Part shown: positions 17,581 to 26,298 of the stretch, in pieces
Layout of the letters: every line of letters starts with the position of its first letter
How positions within the stretch are numbered: position 1 is the first letter of the stretch
NCBI GenBank assembly: GCA_947499505.1
Contig: CANMOQ010000004.1
Span: 1 to 64,000 of the forward strand
Length of the DNA: 64,000 nucleotides
From: an uncultured Erythrobacter sp.
GTDB lineage: Bacteria; Pseudomonadota; Alphaproteobacteria; Sphingomonadales; Sphingomonadaceae
Reading direction: 5' to 3'
Translations under genes and position numbers: made by a program
The notes under the pieces: model-generated
The model's input: only the letters and a program-made list of their open reading frames with translations
Told to the model about the DNA's origin: nothing
Databases searched by the model: none

Positions 17581-17796
17581 ATGACTGGTTTTGAAGAAGG
17601 CACAACAATCGCGTGGGACTGGGGCGATGGCACGGCGAAGGGAAAGATCGTGGCCCGCTATACCCAGAAACGCACACTCAAGATCGATGGAAACGACGTA
17701 ACACGCGATGCAAGCGATGATTGCCCGTCGTACAAAATTGAGCAGGGCGATGGACAAGAGGTTTTCAAGAGTCATTCTGAAGTTCGAGCAGCATGA
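17581..17796 (+). CDS. DUF2945 (hypervirulence-associated TUDOR domain) protein
   Basis: 71 residues. The whole chain matches the DUF2945 pattern: GTTIAWDWGDGTAKGKIVARYTQKRTLKIDG, DVTRDASDDCPSYKIEQGDGQEVFKSHSEV. It is a small SH3/Tudor-like barrel found in many soil and marine bacteria, function unknown. GGAG stands 9 bases before the start. Confidence 0.85.
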   Translation: MTGFEEGTTIAWDWGDGTAKGKIVARYTQKRTLKIDGNDVTRDASDDCPSYKIEQGDGQEVFKSHSEVRAA

Positions 17797-17887
17797 TCCT
17801 GACCACTGATGCGCGAGCATAGTGCGCGCTTTCACCAAGCTAATCGGCGTCACTCAAAGCGACTGCACTGGACCGCTTCTGCCTGCT

Positions 17888-18559
17888 TCAGCCTTCTTCC
17901 CTTATTATCCGATTTGACTCCACGCCTCTTTCCTTCAGTAGATCAACTACGGCGTCTTCCATCGCTGGTGGACCGCACACATAGAATGTGTCTCTAAAAT
18001 CAGTGAGTTGATGATCAAGGAAATCGCCATCGATGCGGCCATAGTGGATACCTTCGACATCTTCCTCGCTAAGTAAGAAGTCTATCTTGAGACCGGGCAT
18101 AGCCTCGAATTCATGCCGAAGAATGATATCTTTCTCACAATCGTTTGATAAGAACAGCCGGTAGCCATCAAGGCTGCCAGCTTCGCTCAGGCGCGCTCGT
18201 AGAATTGCAATAAAGGGCGTTATGCCTGCGCCGCCCGCTATAAAGATACCGGGGCCTTGGTCACTGATCGCGCCCCATGGTTCATCGATCACCACACGAT
18301 CGCCAACGCTCATCCTTCCAATCTGTTCGGTAACGCCGTCATGATCTGGGTAGGACTTGATAACAAATTCGATGTGCCCTTGTCCGGGTAATGAAGTGAA
18401 AGTGAATGGCCTTTTTTCGTCCTCCCAGCCGTCCTTTTGAAGGGCCAAGTCGGTAGCCTGTCCAGGGCGGAATTCATACCCCTCCGGTCGATCGAATACG
18501 AACCGATTGGTGTTGTGAGTGACTGGCTCGATGTGTTTGAGTTCAAGCTCGTGCGGCAT
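17888..18559 (-). CDS. FAD/NAD(P)-binding oxidoreductase (ferredoxin-reductase type)
   Basis: 223 residues. The FAD domain carries RPGQATDLAL and KRPFTFTSLPG (FAD-binding RxFTxxS variant), then GVTEQIGRMSVGDRVVIDEPWG; the NAD domain carries GIFIAGGAGITPFIAILR and ends in FYVCGPPAMEDAVVDLLKERGV. The fold is that of single-component ferredoxin/flavodoxin reductases; no [2Fe-2S] domain is present, so it needs an electron partner. The C-terminal aromatic residue usual in plant-type FNR is absent. It sits next to the stress genes DUF421 and hemerythrin and may support redox homeostasis (inference). Confidence 0.85.
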   Translation of the reverse strand: MPHELELKHIEPVTHNTNRFVFDRPEGYEFRPGQATDLALQKDGWEDEKRPFTFTSLPGQGHIEFVIKSYPDHDGVTEQIGRMSVGDRVVIDEPWGAISDQGPGIFIAGGAGITPFIAILRARLSEAGSLDGYRLFLSNDCEKDIILRHEFEAMPGLKIDFLLSEEDVEGIHYGRIDGDFLDHQLTDFRDTFYVCGPPAMEDAVVDLLKERGVESNRIIREEG

Positions 18560-18689
18560 TTTACTTCCCTAAAAATGTTGTTGAGCGTTTTTCCGAGGCT
18601 CTCTACCCGCAGGCAAACGGCCGTTCGATCAGACGCCGAGGCATTAAATGCGAGCGCCAACCAGACGACCCAGAATAAAAAGAGCGCGA

Positions 18690-19244
18690 TTAAGACCCGT
18701 TGGCACCGTAGCGATCGGCACCGATAACCCCTGCCAAGAGTTGGTCGGCAACCCTGATGTCACGATCATCGATGTGCAGAACTGACACGTCCCCAGTTGT
18801 CTCGGCAACCACCAGCTCGACTTGCGAAAAGTCGAGCACATTGGCCTCTCGCAGTTTGCCCATCAGATCGCCTTCAGTCATCTTTGCTTTCCGAAGCTGA
18901 TCGTATTGGATCGTGTCGCCGATCATGATGAGGCGCGGCTTGTTATCGGACAGTCCGCCAATAAAATCCCATCGGCACCTTAAGGCGGCGAAGCCAATTT
19001 GAATTGCAAACAAGATCGAGAGCGCAGCAACCCCACTGAAAATAGGAGGGTCTTTCGCAACGATTATGGATGCGAGAACGGAACCAATCGCGACTGTTAC
19101 AGCGAAGTCGAATCCACTCATCTTTGAGAAGCTTCGAATACCGGCGACCCTCGTCAGAGCGATCAGCGCCAGATACATAGTCATCGCCGACAGCACGATG
19201 AGTGGCACTGTCGTCCACGATGTGAAAACCCAGTCCTCAACCAT
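18690..19244 (-). CDS. DUF421 (YetF-like) membrane protein
   Basis: 184 residues. Three N-terminal membrane helices (TTVPLIVLSAMTMYLALIAL, FDFAVTVAIGSVLASIIV, AALSILFAIQIGFAAL) carry the family motif LTRVAGIRSFSKMSGFDFAVTVAIGS, followed by a soluble DUF421 domain (PRLIMIGDTIQYDQLRKAKMTEGDLMGKLRE ... VELVVAETTGDVSVL). Function unknown; related spore and stress proteins exist. It begins 33 bases after the hemerythrin gene and probably shares its transcript. Confidence 0.88.
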   Translation of the reverse strand: MVEDWVFTSWTTVPLIVLSAMTMYLALIALTRVAGIRSFSKMSGFDFAVTVAIGSVLASIIVAKDPPIFSGVAALSILFAIQIGFAALRCRWDFIGGLSDNKPRLIMIGDTIQYDQLRKAKMTEGDLMGKLREANVLDFSQVELVVAETTGDVSVLHIDDRDIRVADQLLAGVIGADRYGANGS

Positions 19245-19277
19245 GATGTATGTCCATGGCCTGCCGCCGCATCGTCA

Positions 19278-19727
19278 TCATGAGACCTTCGTGACCTCAG
19301 CCGGTTTTCGTTTGTCGAACTCGGTCAGCAGGTCCTGCGCCCGCTCTTCGCTCAGACCATCCTTGGCAGGAGGAAAGATATCATTTTCCTCTTCTTCCAT
19401 GTGGTGTTCGAGCCGGTGCTTCAGCTCTTTAAAACGTGTCAACCAGCCAGTGTCGTCGAATGCTTTCTCGGACAATTCCTCGAAATAGTCATCGATTTCC
19501 TTGTGCTCGGCCACTGAATGGCGGCCCTCACCCTGCAGCTCAGGGCGAGCGAGCATTTCGGCGTAGAGCGATTGCTCTTCTGCATTGGCATGCGCGGAAA
19601 CATCGACCCGCAGCTTCTCAAACGCATCTCTTCGTTCCTTGCTGTCGCCGCTGGTATCGGCCACGCGGTCCAGCATTTCACGGTGCCTGTCGTGGTCTTC
19701 TTTGAGGCGGGTAAAAATGTCGGTCAT
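19278..19727 (-). CDS. Hemerythrin-like domain protein
   Basis: 149 residues, all helical. Di-iron ligands are visible: DHDRHREML near 11-19, HANAEEQSLY near 52-61, EHKEIDDYFEEL near 84 and HRLEHHMEEEENDIFP near 107-122. Such single-domain hemerythrins bind oxygen or sense/repair oxidative and nitrosative stress. It is first in a probable operon with the DUF421 gene. A perfect 16-bp palindrome lies upstream at 19756-19771. Confidence 0.9.
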   Translation of the reverse strand: MTDIFTRLKEDHDRHREMLDRVADTSGDSKERRDAFEKLRVDVSAHANAEEQSLYAEMLARPELQGEGRHSVAEHKEIDDYFEELSEKAFDDTGWLTRFKELKHRLEHHMEEEENDIFPPAKDGLSEERAQDLLTEFDKRKPAEVTKVS

Positions 19728-19755
19728 GAAAGGTCTCCATTTCGAGTGCTTTCAT

Positions 19756-19771
19756 CACTTACGCGTAAGTG
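19756..19771. promoter_or_regulatory. Perfect palindrome upstream of the hemerythrin gene
   Basis: CACTTACGCGTAAGTG, 16 bp, 28 bases before the hemerythrin start codon. It suits a dimeric regulator's operator. It does not match the TTGAT-N4-ATCAA FNR box, so the adjacent Crp/Fnr protein is only one candidate binder. Confidence 0.45.
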
Positions 19772-19904
19772 GGAGAATGGTTGCAATTGATTGTGTGAAG
19801 TGATTTCGCCGCCCTCGCAAAGAGGAAGCGATACCCAAAACGGCACTCAACAATCCCGCGCAATCAGCGCCATGTGGTCCCTTGCTATTCTGACGCTCAG
19901 CCAA

Positions 19905-20642
19905 TCATTCGCGACTGAGCCTCATCCGAAAGGCATCTAAATGGAAATAGCTGGGATCGAACTGACAGATTTCGGCGAGGCGATCAGGGTCCTTAAAAGT
20001 GATCGAATCTTTCTCACGTTTAAGTAGGCCATCGCGCTCCAATTGTCGCAGTGTCCTGTTGGTGTGAATTGGGGAAAGCCCGAGCGCGTCGGCCAACACG
20101 GGTTGGGTTAGCGCCATGCGAAAGCCGTCATATGCACCTTCGTCGGCGATCTGCAGTCGGCGATGCAACTCAAGCAGGAAATGCCCGATCCGCTCTCGCG
20201 CAGTCTGCTGACCGTTGCGCACTATCTGCTCACGCAGAAACGCCTCTTCTTGTACCTGCATCCACCAGATCGCCAGGGTGAGGCGACCAGATTCGGTCAG
20301 CAAACGCCGAAAATCCTCAGGTTTGACGGACAATGTTTCGAGCTCAGTAACCGCCGATACTGAGTGGTCGGCTTCTGCGGCGACCAACACCTGCAAATCG
20401 AAGACGTCTCCAGGTAAAAGGACGTTTAAGACCTGCCTTCGACCGTCCTCAAGTGATTTGTAACGGATCGCCCAGCCGCTTTTTACAACTAACACGCTAT
20501 CGAGAACCTGGCCCGCATGGATGATCTCTGATCCGCGAGCAAATCGCCTTTCGCTACCCATCAACTGCAATACGACATTTTTGTCGTCATCATCCAAGTC
20601 GGCGAAGAACGATATCCGCCTGAGAAGTGCCTCGCGCGCCAC
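19905..20642 (-). CDS. Crp/Fnr-family transcriptional regulator
   Basis: 245 residues. An N-terminal cyclic-nucleotide-like barrel (RFARGSEIIHAGQVLDSVLVVKSGWAIRYKSLEDGRRQVLNVLLPGDVFDLQVLV) is followed by the dimer helix and a Crp-type winged helix (RIGHFLLELHRRL ... FRMALTQPVLADALGLSPIHTNRTLRQLERDGLL). It lacks the four N-terminal Fe-S cysteines of FNR, so it is not a classical oxygen sensor; the effector is unknown. This subfamily is common in alphaproteobacteria next to stress genes. Confidence 0.9.
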   Translation of the reverse strand: MAREALLRRISFFADLDDDDKNVVLQLMGSERRFARGSEIIHAGQVLDSVLVVKSGWAIRYKSLEDGRRQVLNVLLPGDVFDLQVLVAAEADHSVSAVTELETLSVKPEDFRRLLTESGRLTLAIWWMQVQEEAFLREQIVRNGQQTARERIGHFLLELHRRLQIADEGAYDGFRMALTQPVLADALGLSPIHTNRTLRQLERDGLLKREKDSITFKDPDRLAEICQFDPSYFHLDAFRMRLSRE

Positions 20643-20792
20643 TATTCGAATTCCTCCGGAATGAAGGGTGAATCCATTATGGTTAGTGGTTTAGCTGAAT
20701 TCAGACGGTTTGCGCCAGCAGTTTAGTTGCCGGGCTTTTTGCGTCATCCCCGTACCAACAAGTCCGCAAACGCGCCAACCAGAAACTGAAAT

Positions 20793-20818
20793 GGAACAAC
20801 CGACTGCCAGCTTGCGTT
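20793..20818 (+). promoter_or_regulatory. EcfG-type promoter upstream of the general stress gene
   Basis: GGAAC, 17 bases, CGTT: an exact match to the EcfG consensus. It ends 49 bases before the start codon of the PNPOx-like gene. Confidence 0.7.
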
Positions 20819-20867
20819 GCTAACGCGCCATCTAACCAATTCGATGGTCAACGCAGGAGCAAAAACG

Positions 20868-21353
20868 ATGAATGCAGAAGACCGTGATGAACTGTATGAT
20901 TTGATTGATGATGTCGGCACAGCGATGCTAGTGACGGATCGTGACGGCCAACTGCGCAGCCGGCCCATGAAAGGCAAATTGTATAGAGACAGTTGTGAAA
21001 TTTGGTTTTTGACCGAGCGCATCAGCGGTAAAACCAACGAGATTAGCTCTGATCAATCGACCAATTTGACATATGCCTGCCCTGAAAAAGAAACCTACAT
21101 TTCGATCAGCGGACGAGCGCAGATCGAGAAAGACGCTGACAAGATCGACGATCTGTGGGGGCCATGGGCAAATGCTTGGCTCCAATGCGACAAAGATGAT
21201 CCGAAGGTGGCCGCGATACGCTTCACACCTCACGTTGCAGAGTTTTGGTCATCTCCGGAATCCGCGATCGTGCAAACCTGGGAGCTGGTGAAAGCCAATT
21301 TGACGGGCGAAGAGCCCGATATAGGCAGCAACCGCCAGGTCGAACTTGAATAG
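20868..21353 (+). CDS. General stress protein, pyridoxamine 5'-phosphate oxidase-like fold
   Basis: 161 residues from ATG 20868, with AGGAG 8 bases upstream. The split-barrel FMN-binding fold of the 'general stress protein 26' family is seen in LYDLIDDVGTAMLVTDRDGQLRSRPMKG, IWFLTERISGKTNEISSDQSTNLTYACPEKETYISISGRAQIEKDADKIDDLWGPWANAWLQ, and the C-terminal AEFWSSPESAIVQTWELVKANLTGEEPDIG. It probably binds a flavin or related cofactor; the reaction is unknown. It is the gene in the window with the best EcfG promoter. Confidence 0.9.
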   Translation: MNAEDRDELYDLIDDVGTAMLVTDRDGQLRSRPMKGKLYRDSCEIWFLTERISGKTNEISSDQSTNLTYACPEKETYISISGRAQIEKDADKIDDLWGPWANAWLQCDKDDPKVAAIRFTPHVAEFWSSPESAIVQTWELVKANLTGEEPDIGSNRQVELE

Positions 21354-21365
21354 CTTTTCTGACAC

Positions 21366-21407
21366 GAAAAGGGGCGTGAGTATAGGTAGCCTTGCGCCCC
21401 CCCTTTT
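21366..21407 (+). terminator. Terminator after the general stress gene
   Basis: GAAAAGGGGCG pairs with CGCCCC, then CCC bulged, then TTTT: an imperfect GC-rich hairpin ending in a T run. Confidence 0.55.
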
Positions 21408-21513
21408 CAATTTGCGATCGCTTCTATCGTGCTTCGAACTTCTCGATGATCAACACACACGGATAATGCGCCATGATGCAGCAGAGCTGAAGTGGTATCA
21501 CTAATTTCAGACA

Positions 21514-22104
21514 TCACATCGCTATTCGTTCGACGGCTAGCATAATCTCCTGGAGAGCATTTTCGCCGCTGATCTTCTGTTCTTTTGACGCGGCCCTAAA
21601 TCGTCCAGTTTCAAGTATATGCGATAGAGCTTCCCTCGCTCTTGATATCCGGCTCTTTATCGTCCCAATCGCACAGCCAGAGATATCAGCCGCTTCTTCA
21701 TAGGAATATCCCCCCGCGCCCACTAAAATGATTGCCTCGCGTTGGTTGGTGGGCAAGTCCAGCAGAGCGCGTCGCAAATCTGCCAAATGGATTGGGTCCT
21801 GCTGGCTAGCAGGCGCGGACAAAATTCGTTCTGCCGCGCTGCCATCATATGGCTCGGTAAATTTCTTCTTGCGCAAGGTCGATCGGAACGTGTTGCGCAA
21901 GATCACGAATGTCCACGCCCGCATGGACGTGCCAGCTATGAACCGCTCGCGGGCGGCCCAAGCCTTGAGCATGGTTTCTTGTACAAGATCATCGGCGGTA
22001 TCAGCGGATCCAGACATGCTACGACCGAAAGCTCGCAAATGCGGGATTGCTTCTTCAAGTTGCGACTTAAAATCTGCGTCAGATAAAGACTGATGCTCAT
22101 CCAT
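21514..22104 (-). CDS. EcfG-like RNA polymerase sigma factor (general stress response)
   Basis: About 196 residues. Sigma-2 region: IPHLRAFGRSMSGSADTADDLVQETMLKAW, with MRAWTFVILRNTFRSTLRKKK after it; sigma-4 region: LRRALLDLPTNQREAIILVGAGGYSYEEAADISGCAIGTIKSRISRAREAL. This is the ECF15/EcfG pattern of alphaproteobacteria, where EcfG is held by NepR and released by phosphorylated PhyR. Neither nepR nor phyR is nearby, so this is a lone, probably second, EcfG copy. Several adjacent genes have EcfG-type promoter elements. A longer start at 22119 is possible. Confidence 0.9.
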   Translation of the reverse strand: MDEHQSLSDADFKSQLEEAIPHLRAFGRSMSGSADTADDLVQETMLKAWAARERFIAGTSMRAWTFVILRNTFRSTLRKKKFTEPYDGSAAERILSAPASQQDPIHLADLRRALLDLPTNQREAIILVGAGGYSYEEAADISGCAIGTIKSRISRAREALSHILETGRFRAASKEQKISGENALQEIMLAVERIAM

Positions 22105-22312
22105 ACGACACATACCCAACTGTGTACGCTAACCGCCAATGGCGTATTGCGACGCAGCTGCGCATGGTATCGCGCCAAGTTTTATAGCCTCGGAGCACCA
22201 GAAAGTCCCCAGCGTAATGAAGTACGAGCCGATGCCGAAAGCCTGCTCGCTAGTAATCGCTAGGATAAAGCAACCTTATGAGCGCGCATTAACATAGGTT
22301 AGTGTGCGCACT

Positions 22313-23701
22313 TCATTCGATGGGCTGGTGCTCATCGAGCAAATCCGAATCGCCATCCGAGGCGCGCTCGCTCTCTACCAGTTGGTCGACGTGTTCTTCT
22401 CGCGCTGTGTCGACCTTGGTAGTAACGTCCCTATTTGTCTCATTGGTCCGATATTTTGTAGAGGCCGGCTGTGGCTCAGAAGGAATGGCTCCAGTGCCAA
22501 TCGATCCATCGAACCGCAGGCGATAGATGGGTTCAGGTAGAGCGAAGCCTGAATCTTCCAGTGTGTTTTTGGTTACTCTAATCGCGGCGCCTCTTGCTTT
22601 ATTAAAATCGCTTTTGCGCTGATCAATCCATCCATGAAACGTTATGACGATATTGGAATCCCCCACCTCGTTGATTTCGGCCGTTGCCTCTGGCGTGTCG
22701 AGAACAAACGGCTCCGCGTTGATGGCCTTCAAGCCGGTCGCAATCGCTGCGGCTGGATCATCGTCGGCGTCGATGCCAAGCTTGAAGTTGAAACGCCGCT
22801 CTGGATTGCGAGAATAGTTAAGGATCTGAGCTTTGAAGACTGTGGCGTTGGGTATGCGCAAGTGATTGCCGTCTAGTGTCATCAGGATTGTTGCCCGCGA
22901 TGTTAGCCGGACGACACGTCCCTCGCGATCGCCAATCAGCACGTGATCATTCGCTCGAAAGGGCTGGCGAATGCTAAGCATGATACTCGATACATAGTTG
23001 TCGACCGTGTCGCGAAGCGCAAAACCAACCGCCAAACCGATAACCCCAGCGCCGCCCAACACAGCCCCCAGAACCGCAGTCGCACCCAAGATATCAAGAG
23101 CTACAAACAAGCCAAGACCGATGAAAACAACGCGCACAGATGTCGCCACAAGTTCGGCTAGAAAGATATTGGGTGTGACACGCTTCCAGAAGCCTTCGAA
23201 CGACGCGATCACACGCCCCGCCAACGCGATCGCCAGCGCGACCAGAAGCGCGATAGCGATCAGCGGCAAAGCGGAAAGAAGCTCAACAAAACTCTCTTCA
23301 ATCCGTTCGACAAATGGCGTTACATTGGTTTCGACCGAAAGATCGCGTTCAAAATCAGTTTCCACGGTGACCACACCAGACACACGTTGAGCGATCGCTT
23401 CGGCGCGACTTGCGTCCGCATCATCAGAAATCGAGCCGGACAAGCTCACGACGCCCTTATCGACTGTAATCGCCACATGCGCGAGGCCATCAACCTCACG
23501 GAAAATGCCCTCTAGTCGTTGAGCAATCGCGAGATCCTCGGCGGCGGCGGGAGCTGCTTCGATTACGGTCTGCGGCGGTTCGGAACTCTCGGGCGATCCA
23601 GCCTGTGTGAGGCTTGCAACGGCCCCGAGATGGCTCGGCAACACCAGCGTGATCATGACTAAGAACATCGAAAGAGCTAAGGGCAGCGTGAGTTTGCGCA
23701 T
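22313..23701 (-). CDS. Mechanosensitive channel (MscS family) with BON domain
   Basis: 462 residues. Signal-like N-terminus; a BON domain around 58-120 (AIAQRLEGIFREVDGLAHVAITVDKGVVSLSGSI); two or three membrane helices; then the MscS pore helix and beta domain (LGAVLGGAGVIGLAVGFALRDTVDNYVSSIMLSIRQPFRANDHVLIGDREGRVVRLTSRATILMTLDGNHLRIPNATVF). MscS channels release solutes on osmotic downshift. The C-terminus is acidic and disordered. A GGAAC-N16-AGTT element lies upstream. Confidence 0.9.
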   Translation of the reverse strand: MRKLTLPLALSMFLVMITLVLPSHLGAVASLTQAGSPESSEPPQTVIEAAPAAAEDLAIAQRLEGIFREVDGLAHVAITVDKGVVSLSGSISDDADASRAEAIAQRVSGVVTVETDFERDLSVETNVTPFVERIEESFVELLSALPLIAIALLVALAIALAGRVIASFEGFWKRVTPNIFLAELVATSVRVVFIGLGLFVALDILGATAVLGAVLGGAGVIGLAVGFALRDTVDNYVSSIMLSIRQPFRANDHVLIGDREGRVVRLTSRATILMTLDGNHLRIPNATVFKAQILNYSRNPERRFNFKLGIDADDDPAAAIATGLKAINAEPFVLDTPEATAEINEVGDSNIVITFHGWIDQRKSDFNKARGAAIRVTKNTLEDSGFALPEPIYRLRFDGSIGTGAIPSEPQPASTKYRTNETNRDVTTKVDTAREEHVDQLVESERASDGDSDLLDEHQPIE

Positions 23702-23724
23702 GGTGATCCAATCAAAAGAGGGCG

Positions 23725-23749
23725 AACTTCATTTGCGATCTATTGTTCC
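23725..23749 (-). promoter_or_regulatory. EcfG-like promoter upstream of the MscS gene
   Basis: On the minus strand GGAAC (23749-23745), 16 bases, AGTT (23728-23725); one mismatch to the consensus. A lone GGAAC (23773-23777) also faces the DUF2383 gene on the plus strand without a good partner box. Confidence 0.5.
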
Positions 23750-23830
23750 AAAATACGAATGAAAAATAGTTCGGAACACGGGACCAAACCCAGGAGTAAG
23801 AGTCGCATTCACACAGCAAACGAGGGAAAA

Positions 23831-24271
23831 ATGACCAATCAAGCTTCAATCGATATTCTAACTGACGTGCTGGAGGGACTGATCGATTCAGCCGACGGCT
23901 ACGAAGCCGCAGCTGCAATCGCTGAGCGTGATGCGTTCAAGAAATTTTTCTCACAGCGCTCAGGCGCTCGCAGGGCAATGGCCGCAACGGTTCGCAGTGA
24001 GATTGCCAGCCTCGGCGGCACGCCCGATGCCGACGGCACAGTTCTCGCCAACGCACATCGCGTTTTCATGAAGATCAGTGCCGCACTGCAGGACAATGAC
24101 GAGGCCGCAATCGAAGCGGTGGATGACGGCGAAGAGCACCTTCGAGAGAAAATCAAAGACGCCATGAACAACGAGGATCTCTCGCCGAAAGCAAAAGCCG
24201 CCATGAGCCAATTTCAGGGCGAGTTGGAGGCGGATTGCCGCATGATCGATCAACTCGAAGATGCAATATAA
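23831..24271 (+). CDS. PA2169-family (DUF2383) four-helix-bundle protein
   Basis: 146 residues from ATG 23831 after GAGGGAAAA. All-helical chain: IDILTDVLEGLIDSADGYEAAAAIAERDAFKKFFSQRSGARRAMAATVRSEIASLGGTPD, then HRVFMKISAAL and HLREKIKDAMN. This is the ferritin-like DUF2383 family, found among stress-induced genes; function unknown. The PLDc_N gene follows after 41 bases, probably in the same transcript. Confidence 0.88.
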   Translation: MTNQASIDILTDVLEGLIDSADGYEAAAAIAERDAFKKFFSQRSGARRAMAATVRSEIASLGGTPDADGTVLANAHRVFMKISAALQDNDEAAIEAVDDGEEHLREKIKDAMNNEDLSPKAKAAMSQFQGELEADCRMIDQLEDAI

Positions 24272-24312
24272 TCACACTTCACCACGTGCTCTAATACAAA
24301 AGGAATCACGAC

Positions 24313-24498
24313 ATGGAATATGGAATTATCGGCCTGGCAATCCTGCTTTTAGATATCTGGGCGCTCTATAACGTTTGGACGGGGGGATCGTCTGTGGGAT
24401 CCAAGATCCTCTGGTCGGCGGTGATCTTAATCCTGCCAGTGGTAGGCCTGATCCTGTGGTTCTTGCTTGGCCCACGCGGCAGCGTGACAACGGCGTAA
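24313..24498 (+). CDS. Small membrane protein with PLDc_N domain
   Basis: 61 residues, two membrane helices (GIIGLAILLLDIWALYNVW and ILWSAVILILPVVGLILWFLLGPRG). The pair with W...PVVGLILWFLLGP is the N-terminal domain found before phospholipase D/cardiolipin synthase domains, here standing alone. AGGAATC precedes the start. Function unknown; stand-alone copies often accompany envelope-stress genes. Confidence 0.8.
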   Translation: MEYGIIGLAILLLDIWALYNVWTGGSSVGSKILWSAVILILPVVGLILWFLLGPRGSVTTA

Positions 24499-24660
24499 GC
24501 GATTGATCCAGCCCCTTCCGTTGCGGCAACGGCACTCGAGTTTTGTCGCTCTGTCGCTTCGGATGCGGCTCGCCAATTTCACTTGAAACAAGATTGGCGT
24601 GCAGTCTGTCACGTTTACGCAATGACAAACGGCGTCAGGCTTTATTGAATAGGAAAAGTC

Positions 24661-24765
24661 ATGAAATACGTAGTTCGAACAGTCGCCTTGGGTGCGATGT
24701 CATTTGCCGCCAAAATCATCATTCAAAAGATTCAATCGGCCAAAAACGAGAATAGAAGGTACTAG
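24661..24765 (+). CDS. Small basic protein, 34 residues
   Basis: ATG 24661 has AGGA 7-8 bases upstream, and the frame runs 34 codons to TAG 24765. The product (MKYVVRTVALGAMSFAAKII then IQKIQSAKNENRRY) has a hydrophobic middle and a basic tail, consistent with a tiny membrane-associated protein. No family is recognised. Support is the good ribosome-binding site and position in the stress block; it could be chance. Confidence 0.45.
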   Translation: MKYVVRTVALGAMSFAAKIIIQKIQSAKNENRRY

Positions 24766-24923
24766 CGCCTCGCGGACTTTTAAATACCTCTCGTGACGCC
24801 CCGGGACTCTGAAAGGCGACATCGTCTGGACGAGTTTCCGGGGCTCGAAATGTTCGGGGCAAATGCATGCCCGTGTGTTACGAGCGTGAATAAAGATTGC
24901 ATGTGAGGCTAGGAGACAACTGA

Positions 24924-26198
24924 ATGCTCGCATGGAAACAAAAGCTACTTCGCCTACCCGAAAAGATCTGGTTTCGTGCCATGCTTTTTTGCGTAGCGGC
25001 CATTATGGCCGCGGGATCCGCGAGCTGGTTAGGGCCGCGTATACCCTTCGGCTCTGATCTGGAGCTGGCGAGCGGCTCGGTAGGCGAACTGCTCACGATC
25101 CTCGCTTCTAGTATGCTGGCGGTCATCGCGTTTTCAGTTTCGATTATGGTTTCGGCCTATAACTCGGCCACCGGACTTGCGACGCCTCGAGCGATAGCTC
25201 TCATGCTGGCGGATGACAGGTCGCAGAACGCTCTATCGACGTTCTTGGGGACCTTTCTGTTCAGTATTGTCGGAATCATCGGTTTATCAGCTGGGTTTTA
25301 TGACGATCGCGGAAGGATTGTACTGTTCTTCGCGACAATCCTGGTAATCATAGTCATTACCGGCACGCTGCTAAATTGGATTCAGCAACTCTCTACGTTT
25401 GGCAGGATGGGCGATCTTATCCGGCGCGTGGAGGACGCATCATGCAAGGCGCTAAAATGGCACGGTGAGAACCCCTGGCTGGGTGCAATGCCGCAAGTGG
25501 ATATCCCTGCAGACGCGATTCCGATTTGCTGCGACCAAGCCACCGGGGTTATAACCACCATCGACGTGGAAGCGCTTCAGGAAGCCGCGGAGGAACACGA
25601 TGTTGTCGTCCATCTAACAATTTATCCCGGTAAATTGGTCTATCCCACCAGGCACGTGATGTACCTAGCGGGAAGAGACGCACTTGAAATTGACCCGCAA
25701 GTGTTTCGAGAATGTGTTCTGATAGAACGGGATCGTAGTTTCGATCAGGACCCGCGCTTCGGACTAACTGTCCTATCTGAAATCGCATCTCGAGCAATGT
25801 CGCCAGCGGTCAATGACCCTGGGACGGCGATAGCGGTGTTAAACAGTGCGTTACGTTGCCTTGAATGCTACGCCAAAGCGTTAGATGAGTCAGCCGAACC
25901 GCTCCATACCAACATTCATGGTCCAGAAGTCACTGTCGCTGATCTTTTCTCAGACCTCATTCCGAAAGTTTCACGCGACGGAGCGGGTAATTTCGAGGTG
26001 CAAAAGCGGATCCAACTGATCCTTCTTGCTCTGTCACAGACCAATCCGAAAGTGTTTGCTGATGCCTCAGTTGCGGCTTCGCAAAGCGCGTTAGCCCGAG
26101 CTGAGACCGCAATCCATTATCAGCCCGATCTTGATACTCTTTACGAAAATGCAAAGCAGGTACAGCGAGCCGCGGATAAGGGCAAAACGAATGCCTAG
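24924..26198 (+). CDS. DUF2254 family membrane protein
   Basis: 424 residues. Four N-terminal membrane helices (FRAMLFCVAAIMAAGSASW; LLTILASSMLAVIAFSVSIMVSAYNSATGLATPRAIALMLADDRSQNALSTFLGTFLFSIVGI region; RIVLFFATILVIIVITGTLL) and a soluble part with GVITTIDVEALQEAAEEHDVVVHLTIYPGKLV and DRSFDQDPRFGLTVLSEIASRAMSPAVNDPGTAIAVLN. This is the DUF2254 signature; function unknown. The region before it holds an imperfect hairpin near 24810-24845 but no clear EcfG element. Confidence 0.88.
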   Translation: MLAWKQKLLRLPEKIWFRAMLFCVAAIMAAGSASWLGPRIPFGSDLELASGSVGELLTILASSMLAVIAFSVSIMVSAYNSATGLATPRAIALMLADDRSQNALSTFLGTFLFSIVGIIGLSAGFYDDRGRIVLFFATILVIIVITGTLLNWIQQLSTFGRMGDLIRRVEDASCKALKWHGENPWLGAMPQVDIPADAIPICCDQATGVITTIDVEALQEAAEEHDVVVHLTIYPGKLVYPTRHVMYLAGRDALEIDPQVFRECVLIERDRSFDQDPRFGLTVLSEIASRAMSPAVNDPGTAIAVLNSALRCLECYAKALDESAEPLHTNIHGPEVTVADLFSDLIPKVSRDGAGNFEVQKRIQLILLALSQTNPKVFADASVAASQSALARAETAIHYQPDLDTLYENAKQVQRAADKGKTNA

Positions 26199-26233
26199 CT
26201 TTCTTCGGCAGCATCATAATTGCAAATTCATTT

Positions 26234-26258
26234 GGAACAGTTGTCGATATCTGCCGTA
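26234..26258 (+). promoter_or_regulatory. EcfG-type promoter upstream of the lipoprotein gene
   Basis: GGAAC, 16 bases, CGTA; one mismatch to the consensus; 40 bases before the start codon. Confidence 0.55.
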
Positions 26259-26298
26259 TGTTAGCGGCAGCTCCTAGCTGTGATTTTTGGAGGAACTA

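Noticed and set aside
23773..23798. EcfG promoter for the DUF2383 gene
   Set aside because: GGAAC is present but the second box reads GAGT/AGTA at the allowed spacings, too far from CGTT.
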